This document shows positions 1 through 8,261 of a stretch of DNA of 64,000 nt, in pieces. Below the pieces are notes generated by a model. The model was not told the DNA's origin, made no database searches, and saw only the letters and a list, made by a program, of their open reading frames with translations. Position numbers and translations under genes: made by a program. The stretch is from contig NZ_CP034539.1 of assembly GCF_003963535.1 (NCBI RefSeq), positions 4,960,001 through 5,024,000 on the forward strand. Direction: 5' to 3'. Each line of letters begins with the position of its first letter. The first letter of the stretch is position 1. This stretch comes from Streptomyces cyaneochromogenes (lineage in GTDB: Bacteria > Actinomycetota > Actinomycetes > Streptomycetales > Streptomycetaceae).

Positions 1-45
1 CGCGATTCCGTCGACCTGATCGAACGCATCCGCAAGGAGCTGTGA
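1..45 (+). CDS. C-terminal end of a DUF5753-type regulator (partial)
   Basis: Only the last 14 codons and the stop are in the window, ending in ERIRKEL. Helix-turn-helix/DUF5753 regulators of Streptomyces usually end in this way, and a DUF397 gene begins 4 bp downstream, the standard partner order. The identity rests on this tail and on the neighbour, so it is an inference. Confidence 0.5.
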   Translation, partial: RDSVDLIERIRKEL

Positions 46-48
46 GCC

Positions 49-231
49 GTGCCGAACTTCGAGTTCGCGAAGTCCAGTTACAGCAGCGGAAACGGCGAGT
101 GCGTCGAAGTCGCCCGCAACATTCCAGGCGCCGTTGCCGTCCGAGACTCCAAAGACACGGACGGACCGATACTCCAGCTCATACCCGGCGCCTGGACGGC
201 CTTCCTTCGCCTGGTCTCACATCACCGCTGA
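49..231 (+). CDS. DUF397 domain protein
   Basis: A 60-residue protein that is entirely a DUF397 domain. The typical opening FEFAKSSYSSGNGECVEVA is followed by VAVRDSKD and a terminal WTAFL segment. DUF397 proteins are small partners of DUF5753 regulators in actinomycetes; their biochemical role is not settled. The GTG start lies 4 bp after the upstream stop with AAGGAG in front, so the two genes are probably co-transcribed. The last 15 bp overlap the convergent gene on the other strand. Confidence 0.9.
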   Translation: MPNFEFAKSSYSSGNGECVEVARNIPGAVAVRDSKDTDGPILQLIPGAWTAFLRLVSHHR

Positions 232-642
232 GGCGCCCTCGGGCGAGGGCGGCACGTCACCGGTCCCGTCGGCGTTCCCGCTACTCGCCCGCTCGAACCC
301 GTTGCTGTGCTCGACCCTGGCGATGTGCAGCGAGTAGCTCGCGTACCAGTGCGCACGGCCGTACGCCTTGGCCGCCCGGTGCTCCGCATGGTCACGCCAC
401 TGCTCGATGCCGGCGAGGTCCCTGAAGTAGGCGACGGTGATCGAGAGACCGCCGGGGGTGCGGGCGGAGTCCTCGCCGAGGAACCCGGGGATCTCCTTGA
501 CCAGTTCGCCCATGCGCTGGGCGGTCGTGCCGTATCCGCCGTCGCCCTCGGTGCGTACTGAGGTGAACACGACGGCGTAGTAAGGGGGTTCGTGGGCGGG
601 AACGGGCACAGGAATGACAGGTGTCACGTGGTGATCGCTCAT
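217..642 (-). CDS. antibiotic biosynthesis monooxygenase (ABM)-like protein
   Basis: About 141 residues. The core matches the dimeric alpha/beta-barrel ABM fold seen in small heme- or flavin-independent monooxygenases: YYAVVFTSVRT, then RMGELVKEIPGFLG, TVAYFRDLAGIEQWRDH and YASYSLHIARVE. The frame stays open to 798, but the segment before MSDHHVTPV is low-complexity and Arg-rich, so ATG at 642 is preferred. The substrate cannot be told. It stands alone, convergent with the DUF397 gene. Confidence 0.75.
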   Translation of the reverse strand: MSDHHVTPVIPVPVPAHEPPYYAVVFTSVRTEGDGGYGTTAQRMGELVKEIPGFLGEDSARTPGGLSITVAYFRDLAGIEQWRDHAEHRAAKAYGRAHWYASYSLHIARVEHSNGFERASSGNADGTGDVPPSPEGASAVM

Positions 643-757
643 GTCACCCACGGTCGGCCCCCGCACCATGCGGCGTCCAGGTTCCTTGCCGAAAGGGATC
701 CCGGAGGGATCCAACTCTTTACCTCCGGTGCGCGGCGCACCCGTCCCGGCCCGGCTG

Positions 758-1162
758 TCAGCCCTCCGGCCGCACCGCCTCCCGCAGCCCCATGACATCC
801 GCCACCGCCATCAGCCAGCGGGCCATCGCCTCGTCGCCTTCGAGTGAGGGGTCGTGCGCGGCGGCCGTCGTCAGCCAGTCGAGGACCAGGGCGTTCGCCT
901 GCGCGCCGGGGAGCACTTCGGGCAGCGCTGCGGCATGGCGGACGCCGCCCGCGCGGACCAGCCTGGCCAGGTACGCGACCGCGCGCGGCCGTACGCCGAG
1001 GCCGTCGAGGGTGACGGCGGCGCCGACCGCACCGTCGCCGAACAGCGCGGTGCGCTGCGGGCCGGGGCGGGTGAGGCCGTAGCGGAGCAGCACCGTGAGG
1101 TCTCGTTCGGCGAGTTCGGCTTCGGTGCGGGGAGCGGGGGCGGGGGCGGGGTGCGGGGCCAT
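758..1162 (-). CDS. hypothetical protein, alpha-helical
   Basis: A 134-residue protein I do not recognise. After a Pro/Ala-rich start it is predicted to be mostly helical, with RTEAELAERDLTVLLRYGL and a conserved-looking stretch ANALVLDWLTTAAAHDPSL. There is no signal peptide or membrane segment. It starts 6 bp after the stop of the I42-like lipoprotein gene, so it is the last gene of the cluster that contains a WXG-type cysteine peptidase. Codon use is normal for the genome. Confidence 0.6.
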   Translation of the reverse strand: MAPHPAPAPAPRTEAELAERDLTVLLRYGLTRPGPQRTALFGDGAVGAAVTLDGLGVRPRAVAYLARLVRAGGVRHAAALPEVLPGAQANALVLDWLTTAAAHDPSLEGDEAMARWLMAVADVMGLREAVRPEG

Positions 1163-1168
1163 GGCGGG

Positions 1169-1642
1169 TTACCTCACGGTGACGGTGTAGGTGTAGTAGC
1201 GCGGCTGGGGGTCGGTGGTGGTCTGCCGAGGGCTCGCGACGGGTGAGGGGGAGACCGAGGCGCCCGAGCCGACGCAGGTACCGACGGGGCAGTGCAGGAT
1301 CCGGATCTTCGTGGTGCCTGGCCCCACGGCCTCGAAGTCGAAGGACTTGGTGCCGTCGGTCCCGCCGTCGAGGTCCGATCCGTCGAGGTCCTGGTGCTCG
1401 CCGCCGATGCGGACGACCGCGTCGTCGGGGCGGGGGTCCACGCGGTACCACCACTCACCCTGCCCGGGGGAGTACGGGACGGTGATGCTGAACTCCTCCC
1501 CGGCCTCGGCCTCGATGGTGCGCGTCTCGGTGTCGTACTCCGCGGGGCCCACCAGGCCGCAGCCGGTGAGCAGGAGTACGGCGGAAGCCGCGGCCGGCAG
1601 GAGGAGCCGCCGGAGGCGGGGCGGGCGGAGGGTGCTGGTCAT
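1169..1642 (-). CDS. lipoprotein resembling chagasin/I42 cysteine-protease inhibitors
   Basis: 157 residues. A signal peptide ends in the lipobox LLTGC with the lipidated Cys at position 28, so the protein should sit on the outer face of the membrane. The mature part has the layout of Inhibitor_I42 domains: an EAGEEFSITVPYS strand, a loop SPGQGEWW where chagasins carry NPTTGYxW, a second loop GGTDGTKSF in place of GxGG, and VGPGTTKIRI. The third chagasin loop (RPW) is not evident. The gene lies 34 bp downstream of a predicted secreted cysteine peptidase, which makes an inhibitor or immunity role attractive. The fold assignment is tentative. Confidence 0.55.
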   Translation of the reverse strand: MTSTLRPPRLRRLLLPAAASAVLLLTGCGLVGPAEYDTETRTIEAEAGEEFSITVPYSPGQGEWWYRVDPRPDDAVVRIGGEHQDLDGSDLDGGTDGTKSFDFEAVGPGTTKIRILHCPVGTCVGSGASVSPSPVASPRQTTTDPQPRYYTYTVTVR

Positions 1643-1676
1643 CAGGGGTCCTGGGCTCAGTCGGCGGGTGCTTGGC

Positions 1677-3278
1677 TCAGTCGGAGGGAAGGTGAACGGC
1701 GTAGGCGTCCGGCATGCGGTTGTCCGACGCCTTGCCCATCCGGCCGTTGATGAAGTCGTCCTCACTGATCCAGGTGGTGCGACCCCAGGGGTTGTAGACC
1801 TGGAGCATGTCGCCTTCCTGGCCGACGATCATCATCGCGTGGCCCGCGCGTTCACCGTCCGGATACCCCTCGACGCCGATCGGCACCGGCTTTCCTTCGG
1901 CAACCGCCCTCTCGATGTCGGGCAGGACATCACGGCGGGCGTCGGCGCTGCGGGTCTCCTGGAACTCGTACGAACTGCCCGTGTGCGGGCTGATCTCCTC
2001 GTTGACGATGTCAGTCTTGCCGTCGTTGTCCATGCCGGAGGGAGAGCGACCCCAGGGGAAGTGGTACTCGTAGTTCCCGTCGCCCTCTTCGTGCACCCGT
2101 TCCTGCTCCGCCGTCAGGCGCTCGCGGAAGGCCGCGGGGTCGTCCTCCTGACCTGACGGACCGCCGGTCAGCTCCAGTGCGTAGATCGGGTCGACCATGG
2201 CGCGGGCGTTCACCGTGGAGGACGGGACGCAGGTGTTGCCGTCCTGGGACCACTTTTTCCCGTTGAAGGTGACCTCGTCGTAGTTGGTGTTCGCACCGTC
2301 GGGGTTGAGGCCCTCGTTCTTCATGCTGTCGCCCTGCGTGACCACCGGGGTCAGATGGCGCTGCAGCCAGGCCGGGTCCTTGCCGTGGATCTTGTCGCGG
2401 AACTCGCCGAGTTCGTCCATCCCGTATCCGGCGGCGAGGGCCTTCATCAGATACGCGCGTTCCTGCGGCGACTTGGCCTCGGAGAGCATCCGCTCGAACT
2501 CCGCCCGGTCCTTCGCGTTCATGCTCTCCATGCGCTTCCCGGACCGCTCCAGATCGGTGGCGGTGAGCAGCTCGTTCCACTCCTGCGGGCCGCCGGGGAC
2601 GGCGGTGTCGGCGAGGACGAGGCGGTCGGCGGCGGATATCTCGTCGGTGCCGAGCCGGCCGGCGCGCGCTTCGGAGGCGTACTTGTTCAGCTCCCGGGCC
2701 GCCGCCCTGGCGGCGTCGTCGGCCGCTTCGGCGGCCTGGTGCATACGCTGCGCGCCGGTGTCGGCGATGGAGCGGGCGCGCAGCCGTTCCGCCTCCTCCT
2801 CGTCCTTCTCGATCATGTCGTCGAAGAAGCCGTCCTCCGCGCCGAGGATGGTCAGCGCCTCACGCAGTTGCCCGCGCCCGCCACTGTCCTCGGTGCGGGC
2901 CGACTCCAGCGCACCGGAGAGGCGGATCAGCTGGTTTCCCACGGCGCGGAAGGCTATGGCCATCTGGTCGGCGTCCCGATAGGCGGCCGCGACGACCTCG
3001 GACGCCTGGGCGCCCGTCTGGCCCACCCATACGCTCGGCAGTCCCTTGGTGCCTACGGCCTTGACGTCGTCGTGGATCTTCTCGGCGTCGTCGGCCTTCT
3101 TCTGGTAGGTCACCCCGAGGTCGTTGAGGACTCCCGGGTCGCCGACGGGCGCGGAGATGCCCAGGGCCCTGTTGATCGCCCCGACGAGGTCGTTCTTGCT
3201 GTCCGCGCCCGCGATGTCCTTGCGGCAGGCGGCGAGTTCCTCGCGGCGGTCGGTGGTGGATTCCCCGGCGTCGGGCAT
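1677..3278 (-). CDS. WXG-type protein with C-terminal papain/C39-like cysteine peptidase domain
   Basis: About 533 residues from ATG 3278. The first 280 residues are helical, with VWVGQTGAQASEVVAAAY and Ala/Glu-rich coiled segments as in the N-terminal regions of type VII-secreted proteins. The last 190 form a likely cysteine peptidase: QDGNTCVPSS gives Cys350, AGHAMMIVG gives His480, and QVYNPWG gives Asn496, in the order expected for a papain/C39 triad. A WXG100-like gene lies upstream and an inhibitor-like lipoprotein downstream. The start is uncertain: ATG at 3296 is possible, and the frame stays open to 3530 through a 26-bp repeat array that would encode Pro/Arg-rich residues. Substrate unknown. 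Confidence 0.7.
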   Translation of the reverse strand: MPDAGESTTDRREELAACRKDIAGADSKNDLVGAINRALGISAPVGDPGVLNDLGVTYQKKADDAEKIHDDVKAVGTKGLPSVWVGQTGAQASEVVAAAYRDADQMAIAFRAVGNQLIRLSGALESARTEDSGGRGQLREALTILGAEDGFFDDMIEKDEEEAERLRARSIADTGAQRMHQAAEAADDAARAAARELNKYASEARAGRLGTDEISAADRLVLADTAVPGGPQEWNELLTATDLERSGKRMESMNAKDRAEFERMLSEAKSPQERAYLMKALAAGYGMDELGEFRDKIHGKDPAWLQRHLTPVVTQGDSMKNEGLNPDGANTNYDEVTFNGKKWSQDGNTCVPSSTVNARAMVDPIYALELTGGPSGQEDDPAAFRERLTAEQERVHEEGDGNYEYHFPWGRSPSGMDNDGKTDIVNEEISPHTGSSYEFQETRSADARRDVLPDIERAVAEGKPVPIGVEGYPDGERAGHAMMIVGQEGDMLQVYNPWGRTTWISEDDFINGRMGKASDNRMPDAYAVHLPSD

Positions 3279-3356
3279 GGCTGACTGGTACCCCATCGGT
3301 GCGGTGGGCAGGAAAGTGGCGGGCGACGTCGGAGCGACGCCGTCCAGGTCGGCGAA

Positions 3357-3490
3357 GGCCTCGGGCGGCCTCGGGTTGCCTCGGGTGGCCTCGGGTGGGA
3401 TCCGGCGGTCCAACGGTCCGGCGGGATCCGGTGGTCCAACGGTCCGGCGGGATCCGGTGGTCCAACGGTCCGGCGGAATCCGGTGGTGTC
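3357..3490. repeat. tandem repeats: 10-bp units then three 26-bp units
   Basis: The block opens with about four copies of GCCTCGGGTG-like decamers. It continues with 26-bp units starting at 3399, 3425 and 3451 (each GATCCGG, then GGTCCAACGGTCCGGCGG) and a decayed fourth at 3477. It lies between the WXG100-like gene and the peptidase gene, within the possible N-terminal extension of the latter. There are no spacers, so it is not CRISPR. Confidence 0.85.
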
Positions 3491-3550
3491 CGCCGGACCT
3501 AGTACTCCGGCGGTCCAAGAACTCCGGCATTCTCCGGCAGGATCCGGCGT

Positions 3551-3931
3551 CTACCCGAAGGGAGAACTCGTCGTCACCGGCACGCCCCCGGCCGGCGCCG
3601 GCGTCGGCCCCGCGCCGCTGCCGGCGACAGCCGACCTCAGCCCGGCCACGGCCTGCTGCTCGGCCCCGCCATAGGCCTGGCTGGAGACGCGGACCTTGTC
3701 GGCGAGCTCGTGCAGCGCCTCTTCCAGGACCTTCGTCTCGGCCTGCCAGGCAGCGGCGAAGCGGGTGTAGGCCGGGCCGCTGTCGGAGCCGCCGAGGGCG
3801 TCCGAGGAGTAGCAGGGGAGTGCGGAGATGGCGGTGCGGATGTTCCCGGTGTCATCACCGGCGCTGTCGAGCTTGTCCGCCTCGCTGCTCATCCCGCTTC
3901 GCTGGACGTCGTATCCGCCCGAACCGCTCAT
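3551..3931 (-). CDS. WXG100-like (ESX/type VII secretion) protein
   Basis: 126 residues, small and mostly helical. The pattern RFAAAWQAETKVLEEALHELADKV and SSQAYGGAEQQAVAGL matches the second half of a WXG100 helical hairpin, with a Trp near the turn region and a following aromatic. The tail is Gly/Pro/Thr-rich. Such proteins are secreted as dimers by the ESX system. It begins the minus-strand cluster with the cysteine peptidase and the I42-like lipoprotein and may be a chaperone or co-secreted partner of the peptidase. Confidence 0.65.
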   Translation of the reverse strand: MSGSGGYDVQRSGMSSEADKLDSAGDDTGNIRTAISALPCYSSDALGGSDSGPAYTRFAAAWQAETKVLEEALHELADKVRVSSQAYGGAEQQAVAGLRSAVAGSGAGPTPAPAGGVPVTTSSPFG

Positions 3932-4056
3932 GCTGTGCCCCCGCTTCAGCTGCTTGATCGCCGCGTGAGCTTAACATGACAAACCGCAGCTCAAACGCCC
4001 TTTGCCCGGCGTCATTTCGACCTGAGCGGGCGCCCGGAACCGCGGCTCACCGCGGC

Positions 4057-4935
4057 TCAGAACAACTCGTCCTGCACCCCCGCGTCCTGGCTCCTGAACT
4101 CCCGTACCGGAAGCGTGAGTTCACTGTCCTCGCTCACCGGAACCAGTTCCCACCCCGCCATCAGCCGCGTGTCGACCACGACCACCCCGCCGCCCGTCTC
4201 CACATGAAGATCCGGCCCGGCAGCCGCCACCAACCGCCCGCTCACCGCCCCGCCCGCGACGAGCCCGCTCACCTCACCGACGGCGGCCGGGAGGTCCGCG
4301 AGGCCGAAGACCCCCGCGTGGTCCACCGGTTGGCAGGGCTCGCGGTCGAGCGACTCGGGCCAGCCGGGGAGCGCCGCGGCCCGGGCGTGCAGGTCCGCCA
4401 CCTCGGCCGCCCGCTCCACCGCCGACGCCGGCAGCGCGGACCGTACCGCCCGCTTGTCGCCGTACGGAATCCGGTCCGGCACCCGCAGCGCCGCGCGCAA
4501 CAGCTCCTCGGTGCGCCGCGCCGCCATCAACGGGCCGACGCCCAGCCAGCTGAAGCAGACCGCGCCCTGCTCCAGCAGCCGTGCCGAGCCGCGCTCAAGA
4601 GCGGTGATGCCGACCTTCGTCATGCCGGGGCCGAACCACGCCAGATATACGTGATACGGCCGCGGGTCGTCCGCGATCGTGTCGGCGGCCACCGAGTGCG
4701 CCCGATCCAGCCGCGCACACTCCTCGCACCGCGCCCCCGTACTCCGCCCCGGCACGACCGCCCGCACCGGACACGCGTGCCCCCGCGCTCCCACGCATCT
4801 CCGCACGCCCCCTTCCGCGACCCCGAAGGCCACCCGTTTCCCCCAGGTCAGCGCCGAGCGCCGCCCACCGTCCCACGCCAGCTCAGGACCGCTCGCCGAC
4901 CAGCGCAGCCCCTTGCATCTCCATGCCTGTGCCAT
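4057..4935 (-). CDS. DUF2797 family protein
   Basis: 292 residues. It shows the DUF2797 layout: an early LRWSASGPELAWDGGR segment, GKRVAFG, a cysteine cluster (VGARGHACPVRAVV, then ARCEECARLD) that probably binds zinc, then YHVYLAWFGPGMTKVGIT, which resembles the start of a GIY-YIG-like core. The biochemical role is unknown. It is transcribed alone on the minus strand, 125 bp from the WXG100-like gene start. Confidence 0.85.
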   Translation of the reverse strand: MAQAWRCKGLRWSASGPELAWDGGRRSALTWGKRVAFGVAEGGVRRCVGARGHACPVRAVVPGRSTGARCEECARLDRAHSVAADTIADDPRPYHVYLAWFGPGMTKVGITALERGSARLLEQGAVCFSWLGVGPLMAARRTEELLRAALRVPDRIPYGDKRAVRSALPASAVERAAEVADLHARAAALPGWPESLDREPCQPVDHAGVFGLADLPAAVGEVSGLVAGGAVSGRLVAAAGPDLHVETGGGVVVVDTRLMAGWELVPVSEDSELTLPVREFRSQDAGVQDELF

Positions 4936-4992
4936 CGCCCTTCGAGCGTAGGGGCTGCCACTGACAACGGCGCCGCGACAACAGCACCCGCC

Positions 4993-5427
4993 TCAGCGCC
5001 CGGCCTCAGCAGCACCGGCAGCACCGGCAGCGGCAGCAGCACCGGCAGCAGCACCGGCAGCGGGCTCGGGTTTCGCACCCACACGGCCCGCCTCGGACGC
5101 CACCGCGACCGCCACGACCCCCGCCGCCGTACGCCGGCCACGCCCCGCCAACCGGCATCCCCAGCAGTCCGGGTGCCCGTCCCGCGCGCTCAGGTCGCGC
5201 GTCCCCATCCGCCACTCACCGCGCGGCCGGACGCCCGGCGGCTTGCCCCACCCGGCGAGATGCAGCGCCCAGGTGACCAGGACGCTCGCCGCCAGAATCC
5301 CGGTCCCGCCCGCGATGAACACCGCCGAAACCATGCATATCCCCGCGCCCAGCACGGCGGAACCGACGGTCGCGATCGCGGTTCCGGTCCATCCTGCGAC
5401 CGTATGCCCCTCGTCATACTGGCTCAT
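4993..5427 (-). CDS. HGxxPAAW-family small membrane protein
   Basis: 144 residues. The N-terminus carries GHTVAGWTGTA, a variant of the HGxxPAAW motif of this actinobacterial family. Two membrane helices follow (about residues 15-35 and 38-60), then a basic cytoplasmic part and a long Ala/Gly tail. ATG at 5427 is chosen because GGAGGGAG lies at the right distance; the frame extends a little further upstream. Its function is unknown; orthologues are usually near primary-metabolism genes. Confidence 0.75.
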   Translation of the reverse strand: MSQYDEGHTVAGWTGTAIATVGSAVLGAGICMVSAVFIAGGTGILAASVLVTWALHLAGWGKPPGVRPRGEWRMGTRDLSARDGHPDCWGCRLAGRGRRTAAGVVAVAVASEAGRVGAKPEPAAGAAAGAAAAAGAAGAAEAGR

Positions 5428-5450
5428 GTACCTGCTCCCTCCGGACCAAG

Positions 5451-5504
5451 ACCTCTCACCAAGACCTCTCACCTTGTAAGAAATTTAGCGCATAAACCTC
5501 TCAC
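5451..5504. promoter_or_regulatory. three ACCTCTCAC repeats between divergent genes
   Basis: ACCTCTCAC occurs at 5451, 5464 and 5496 in the 95-bp gap between the HGxxPAAW gene and the divergent MarR gene. An AT-rich core (AAGAAATTTAGCGCATAAA) lies between the second and third copies. This is a plausible control region for the MarR gene; binding is inferred only. Confidence 0.45.
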
Positions 5505-5522
5505 TAACTAAGGCAATCTGGA

Positions 5523-5999
5523 ATGCAAGCCAAGCCGCGCCCCGCCGCCTCCCCGGTCCAGGCCCTGACGGCGATGGACGACCTCATCGCGACCGCCATG
5601 GTCGGGCAGCAGGAGATCGCCGCGCAGGTCGGCCTCAACGTCACGGACCTCACCTGCTTCGCCTACGTGCTGCAAGCGGGCGAGGACCTGCTCACGGCCG
5701 GCGACCTGGCGGCACGCGCCCACGTCACCACGGGCGCGGTGACCGGCATCCTCAACCGCCTGGAACGCGCGGGCTACGTCACCCGCCGCCCCGACCCGAC
5801 GGACCGGCGCCGTGTACGCGTGGCCGCACTGCCGGACGCGGAGGCCCGTATCCGTGAGATCTACGAGCCGTACTACGCCCGCCTGATGGACCTCTTCGCC
5901 GACTACTCACCCGACGAGATCGCCGTCCTGACCGACTGGTTCACCCGCGCCAGCGCGCTGGCGGCGGGCTACCTGGAAGAGCACTGCCGCACGGACTGA
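5523..5999 (+). CDS. MarR-family transcriptional regulator
   Basis: 158 residues with a MarR winged-helix core. TCFAYVLQAGEDLLTAGDLAARAHVTTGAVTGILNRLERAGYVTRRPDPTDRRRVRVA contains the recognition helix and the wing with the conserved D-x-R-R-R. MarR proteins act as dimers that repress neighbouring genes until a small molecule releases them. No obvious target gene is adjacent except the divergent HGxxPAAW gene and itself; repeated sites lie upstream. Confidence 0.9.
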   Translation: MQAKPRPAASPVQALTAMDDLIATAMVGQQEIAAQVGLNVTDLTCFAYVLQAGEDLLTAGDLAARAHVTTGAVTGILNRLERAGYVTRRPDPTDRRRVRVAALPDAEARIREIYEPYYARLMDLFADYSPDEIAVLTDWFTRASALAAGYLEEHCRTD

Positions 6000-6049
6000 A
6001 GCACCGGCCGACCCACCGCCCGCCACGCCGCACCTCCTCACCGGCAGGC

Positions 6050-6460
6050 TCAACGGCCGCGCCCCCGCCCGGGGCCATCCTCCCGGGCGTCGTACGCCAC
6101 CCGCGCACGCTCGACCTCGCCCAGATTGACCGACCACTCCGACAGCGCGGCGAACAACGGCGCCAGGCTGCGCCCCAGTTCGCTGATCTCGTACTCCACG
6201 CGCGGCGGGACCTCGGGGAAATAGGTGCGTACGACCAGCCCGTCCCGCTCCAGCTGCCGCAGCCGCTGCGTCAGCACCTTCGGCGTGATCGTGGCGATAC
6301 GGCGCTCCAGCTCGACGAAGCGCTGACGGCCGTATTCGTGGAGCGCCCACAGGATCGGGGTGGTCCAGCGGCTGAAGACGATGTCGACGACGGGGGCGAT
6401 CGGGCAGGCGTTCTCGGGAGCGACCTCGCCCGGAACCCGCTTCATTGTGTCCTCGGTCAC
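6050..6460 (-). CDS. HxlR-family transcriptional regulator
   Basis: 136 residues. It has the HxlR winged-helix pattern CPIAPVVDIVFSRWTTPILWAL, RFVELERRIATITPKVLTQRLRQLERDGLV and PPRVEYEISELG. An early Cys (CPIA), common in redox-sensing members, is present. It is divergent from an NmrA-like oxidoreductase across 109 bp, an arrangement like ytfH/ytfG (qorR/qorB) in other bacteria, so it probably represses that gene. ATG 6460 follows directly from the HxlR N-terminus. Confidence 0.9.
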   Translation of the reverse strand: MTEDTMKRVPGEVAPENACPIAPVVDIVFSRWTTPILWALHEYGRQRFVELERRIATITPKVLTQRLRQLERDGLVVRTYFPEVPPRVEYEISELGRSLAPLFAALSEWSVNLGEVERARVAYDAREDGPGRGRGR

Positions 6461-6489
6461 AACTACCCCCGCTCGCCAATACTTTCCTC

Positions 6490-6499
6490 TAGGTACCTA
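6490..6499. promoter_or_regulatory. palindrome in HxlR/NmrA divergent promoter
   Basis: TAGGTACCTA is a perfect 10-bp palindrome in the middle of the 109-bp divergent gap, within CTAGGTACCTACTACC. Symmetry and position suit an HxlR dimer operator. No binding evidence is available. Confidence 0.5.
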
Positions 6500-6569
6500 C
6501 TACCTCCACAACAGTAGCGTCGCCGTACGAGACGAGCCATGAGATCCGAACTCGGAACGGAGACCGAAG

Positions 6570-7397
6570 ATGATCGTGGTGACCGGAGCAACGGGCAATG
6601 TCGGACGGCCACTTGTACGGGCCCTGGTGGACGCGGGCGAGCAGGTGACCGCGGTCTCCCGCCGGATTTCCGCGCGGGACGTGCCGGCGGGCGCCCGCCA
6701 CCACCAGTCCGACCTGACCGAACCCGAGCGCCTGGCGCCCGCGCTCGACGGGGCGGGGGCCCTGTTCCTGCTGACGTCCGGCGACTTCATGGCGGCCGGC
6801 GGTGACCTCGGTGCCGTCCTGGACGTCGTACGGGACTCGGGCGTCCGGCGTGTGGTGCTGCTGTCCTCCCAGGGCGTCGGCACCGGGGACCACCCCCCGT
6901 TCCTGGAGGAAGCCGTCAAGGCGACGGGGCTGGAGTGGACGATGCTGCGCCCCGGCGGCTTCCACTCCAACACGCTCCAGTGGGCCGACATGGTCCGCAC
7001 CCGCCGGGAGGTGGCCGCGCCCTTCGGCGACGTCGCCCTGCCGACCGTCGATCCGGCCGACATCGCGGAGGTCGCCGCCGTGGCGCTGCGCGAGCCCGGG
7101 CACTACGGCGAGGTCTACGAGCTGACCGGCCCGGCACCCGTCTCGCCCCGGCAGCAGGCGGCCGCGATCGGGGAGGCGCTCGGGGAGGAGGTGCGGTTCG
7201 TCGAACTCAGCCGCGCCGAGGCCCGGGAGCGCATGCTCGGGTTCATGCCGGAGCCGGTCGTCGAGAGCACCCTCGACATGCTGGGGGCCCCGTCGGCCGC
7301 GCTGCGGAGGGTGAGCCCCGATGTGGAGAAGGTCCTCGGGCGGCCGGCGCGGTCGTTCGCGGAGTGGGCGGGGCGCAGTGCGGGGGCGTTCAAGTAG
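6570..7397 (+). CDS. NmrA/QorB-like NAD(P)-binding oxidoreductase
   Basis: 275 residues. A Rossmann fold starts at once with VVTGATGNVGRPLV (GxxGxxG). LFLLTSGDF, VVLLSSQGVGTG and WTMLRPGGFHSN are typical of NmrA-like atypical SDRs such as quinone oxidoreductase QorB (YtfG). It would use NAD(P)H on a quinone or azo compound, or act as a redox sensor. The divergent HxlR gene probably controls it. The 3' end (codons for Phe-Lys-stop plus GGG) is partly repeated in the downstream gap at about 7419 and 7441, probably a small duplication. Confidence 0.85.
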   Translation: MIVVTGATGNVGRPLVRALVDAGEQVTAVSRRISARDVPAGARHHQSDLTEPERLAPALDGAGALFLLTSGDFMAAGGDLGAVLDVVRDSGVRRVVLLSSQGVGTGDHPPFLEEAVKATGLEWTMLRPGGFHSNTLQWADMVRTRREVAAPFGDVALPTVDPADIAEVAAVALREPGHYGEVYELTGPAPVSPRQQAAAIGEALGEEVRFVELSRAEARERMLGFMPEPVVESTLDMLGAPSAALRRVSPDVEKVLGRPARSFAEWAGRSAGAFK

Positions 7398-7643
7398 GGA
7401 GCGGCCTGGTGGCCTTCAAGTAGGGCGCGGCGTGAGGGCGTTCGGTAGGGCGCGGTGCAGGAGCCGTGGTGGTGCCTGCCCCACCTTTCTTCCGGCAGGT
7501 CACTCCATCGTTTCCACGCGCGGACAACGGAATCGTTGACCTCGGTTGATCCCGGCTGAAGCCCGACTGAGGCAGCGCTGAAGCCGTGCCGGGGTGAGCT
7601 GTGGATCCGTCAGAGGTCCAGGTCCGCCCGGAAGGAAACCGCC

Positions 7644-8201
7644 ATGGAGTCGCAGCTCCCGTCGAAGCCGATGCCGTCGACGTCGATGCCGTCGACGCCA
7701 GGACCCTCGAAGCCCGGCGCCCTCTCCTCCTTCGTCCGGTTCGTGGTGTGCGGCGGCGGTGTCGGGCTGCTCGCCGGGGCCGCCGTGCCGCTGCTGGCCA
7801 GGGCGATGCCCTGGGCGCTGGCGAACGCCCTGATCACCGTCGCCTCCACCCTCCTGTGCACCGAGCTGCACGCCCTGTTCACCTTCGGCACCGGACGCCG
7901 CGCGGGACTGCGCCGGCACCTGCAGTCGGCGGGTTCGGCCACCGCCGCCTACCTCGTGACCACGGCCGCGATGCTCATACTCCACGCCGTCCAGCCGTCC
8001 CCCTCGCTGCTCCGCGAGCAGGCCGTCTACCTCACCGCCTCCGGCCTGGCCGGCATCGGCCGGTTCCTGGTCCTGCGGCTGTTCGTCTTCGCCGACCGGA
8101 AGAAGGAGACGACGGCCCCGGTCCAGCCCCGCGCAGCCCTGTCCACCGACGCCCTCAACACCGGTCCCCAGCTCACCCCGCTGGTCCCGTCCGTCGCATG
8201 A
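7644..8201 (+). CDS. GtrA-like membrane protein
   Basis: 185 residues. After a Pro/Ser-rich start it has four predicted membrane helices (FVVCGGGVGLLAGAAVPLL, ALITVASTLLCTELHALF, SAGSATAAYLVTTAAMLIL, AVYLTASGLAGIGRFLVLR) and ends in LFVFADRKK. That is the pattern of GtrA/DPMS-like proteins, often involved in moving polyprenyl-linked sugars. It is monocistronic here. The Pro-rich codons at the start contain short GTCGACGCCG-like repeats. Confidence 0.8.
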   Translation: MESQLPSKPMPSTSMPSTPGPSKPGALSSFVRFVVCGGGVGLLAGAAVPLLARAMPWALANALITVASTLLCTELHALFTFGTGRRAGLRRHLQSAGSATAAYLVTTAAMLILHAVQPSPSLLREQAVYLTASGLAGIGRFLVLRLFVFADRKKETTAPVQPRAALSTDALNTGPQLTPLVPSVA

Positions 8202-8261
8202 CCGCTGCCCCTCCGAGGGTGCCCGAGGCGGCTTTCGGGTTTTCGGCGACCACCGCTGCAC

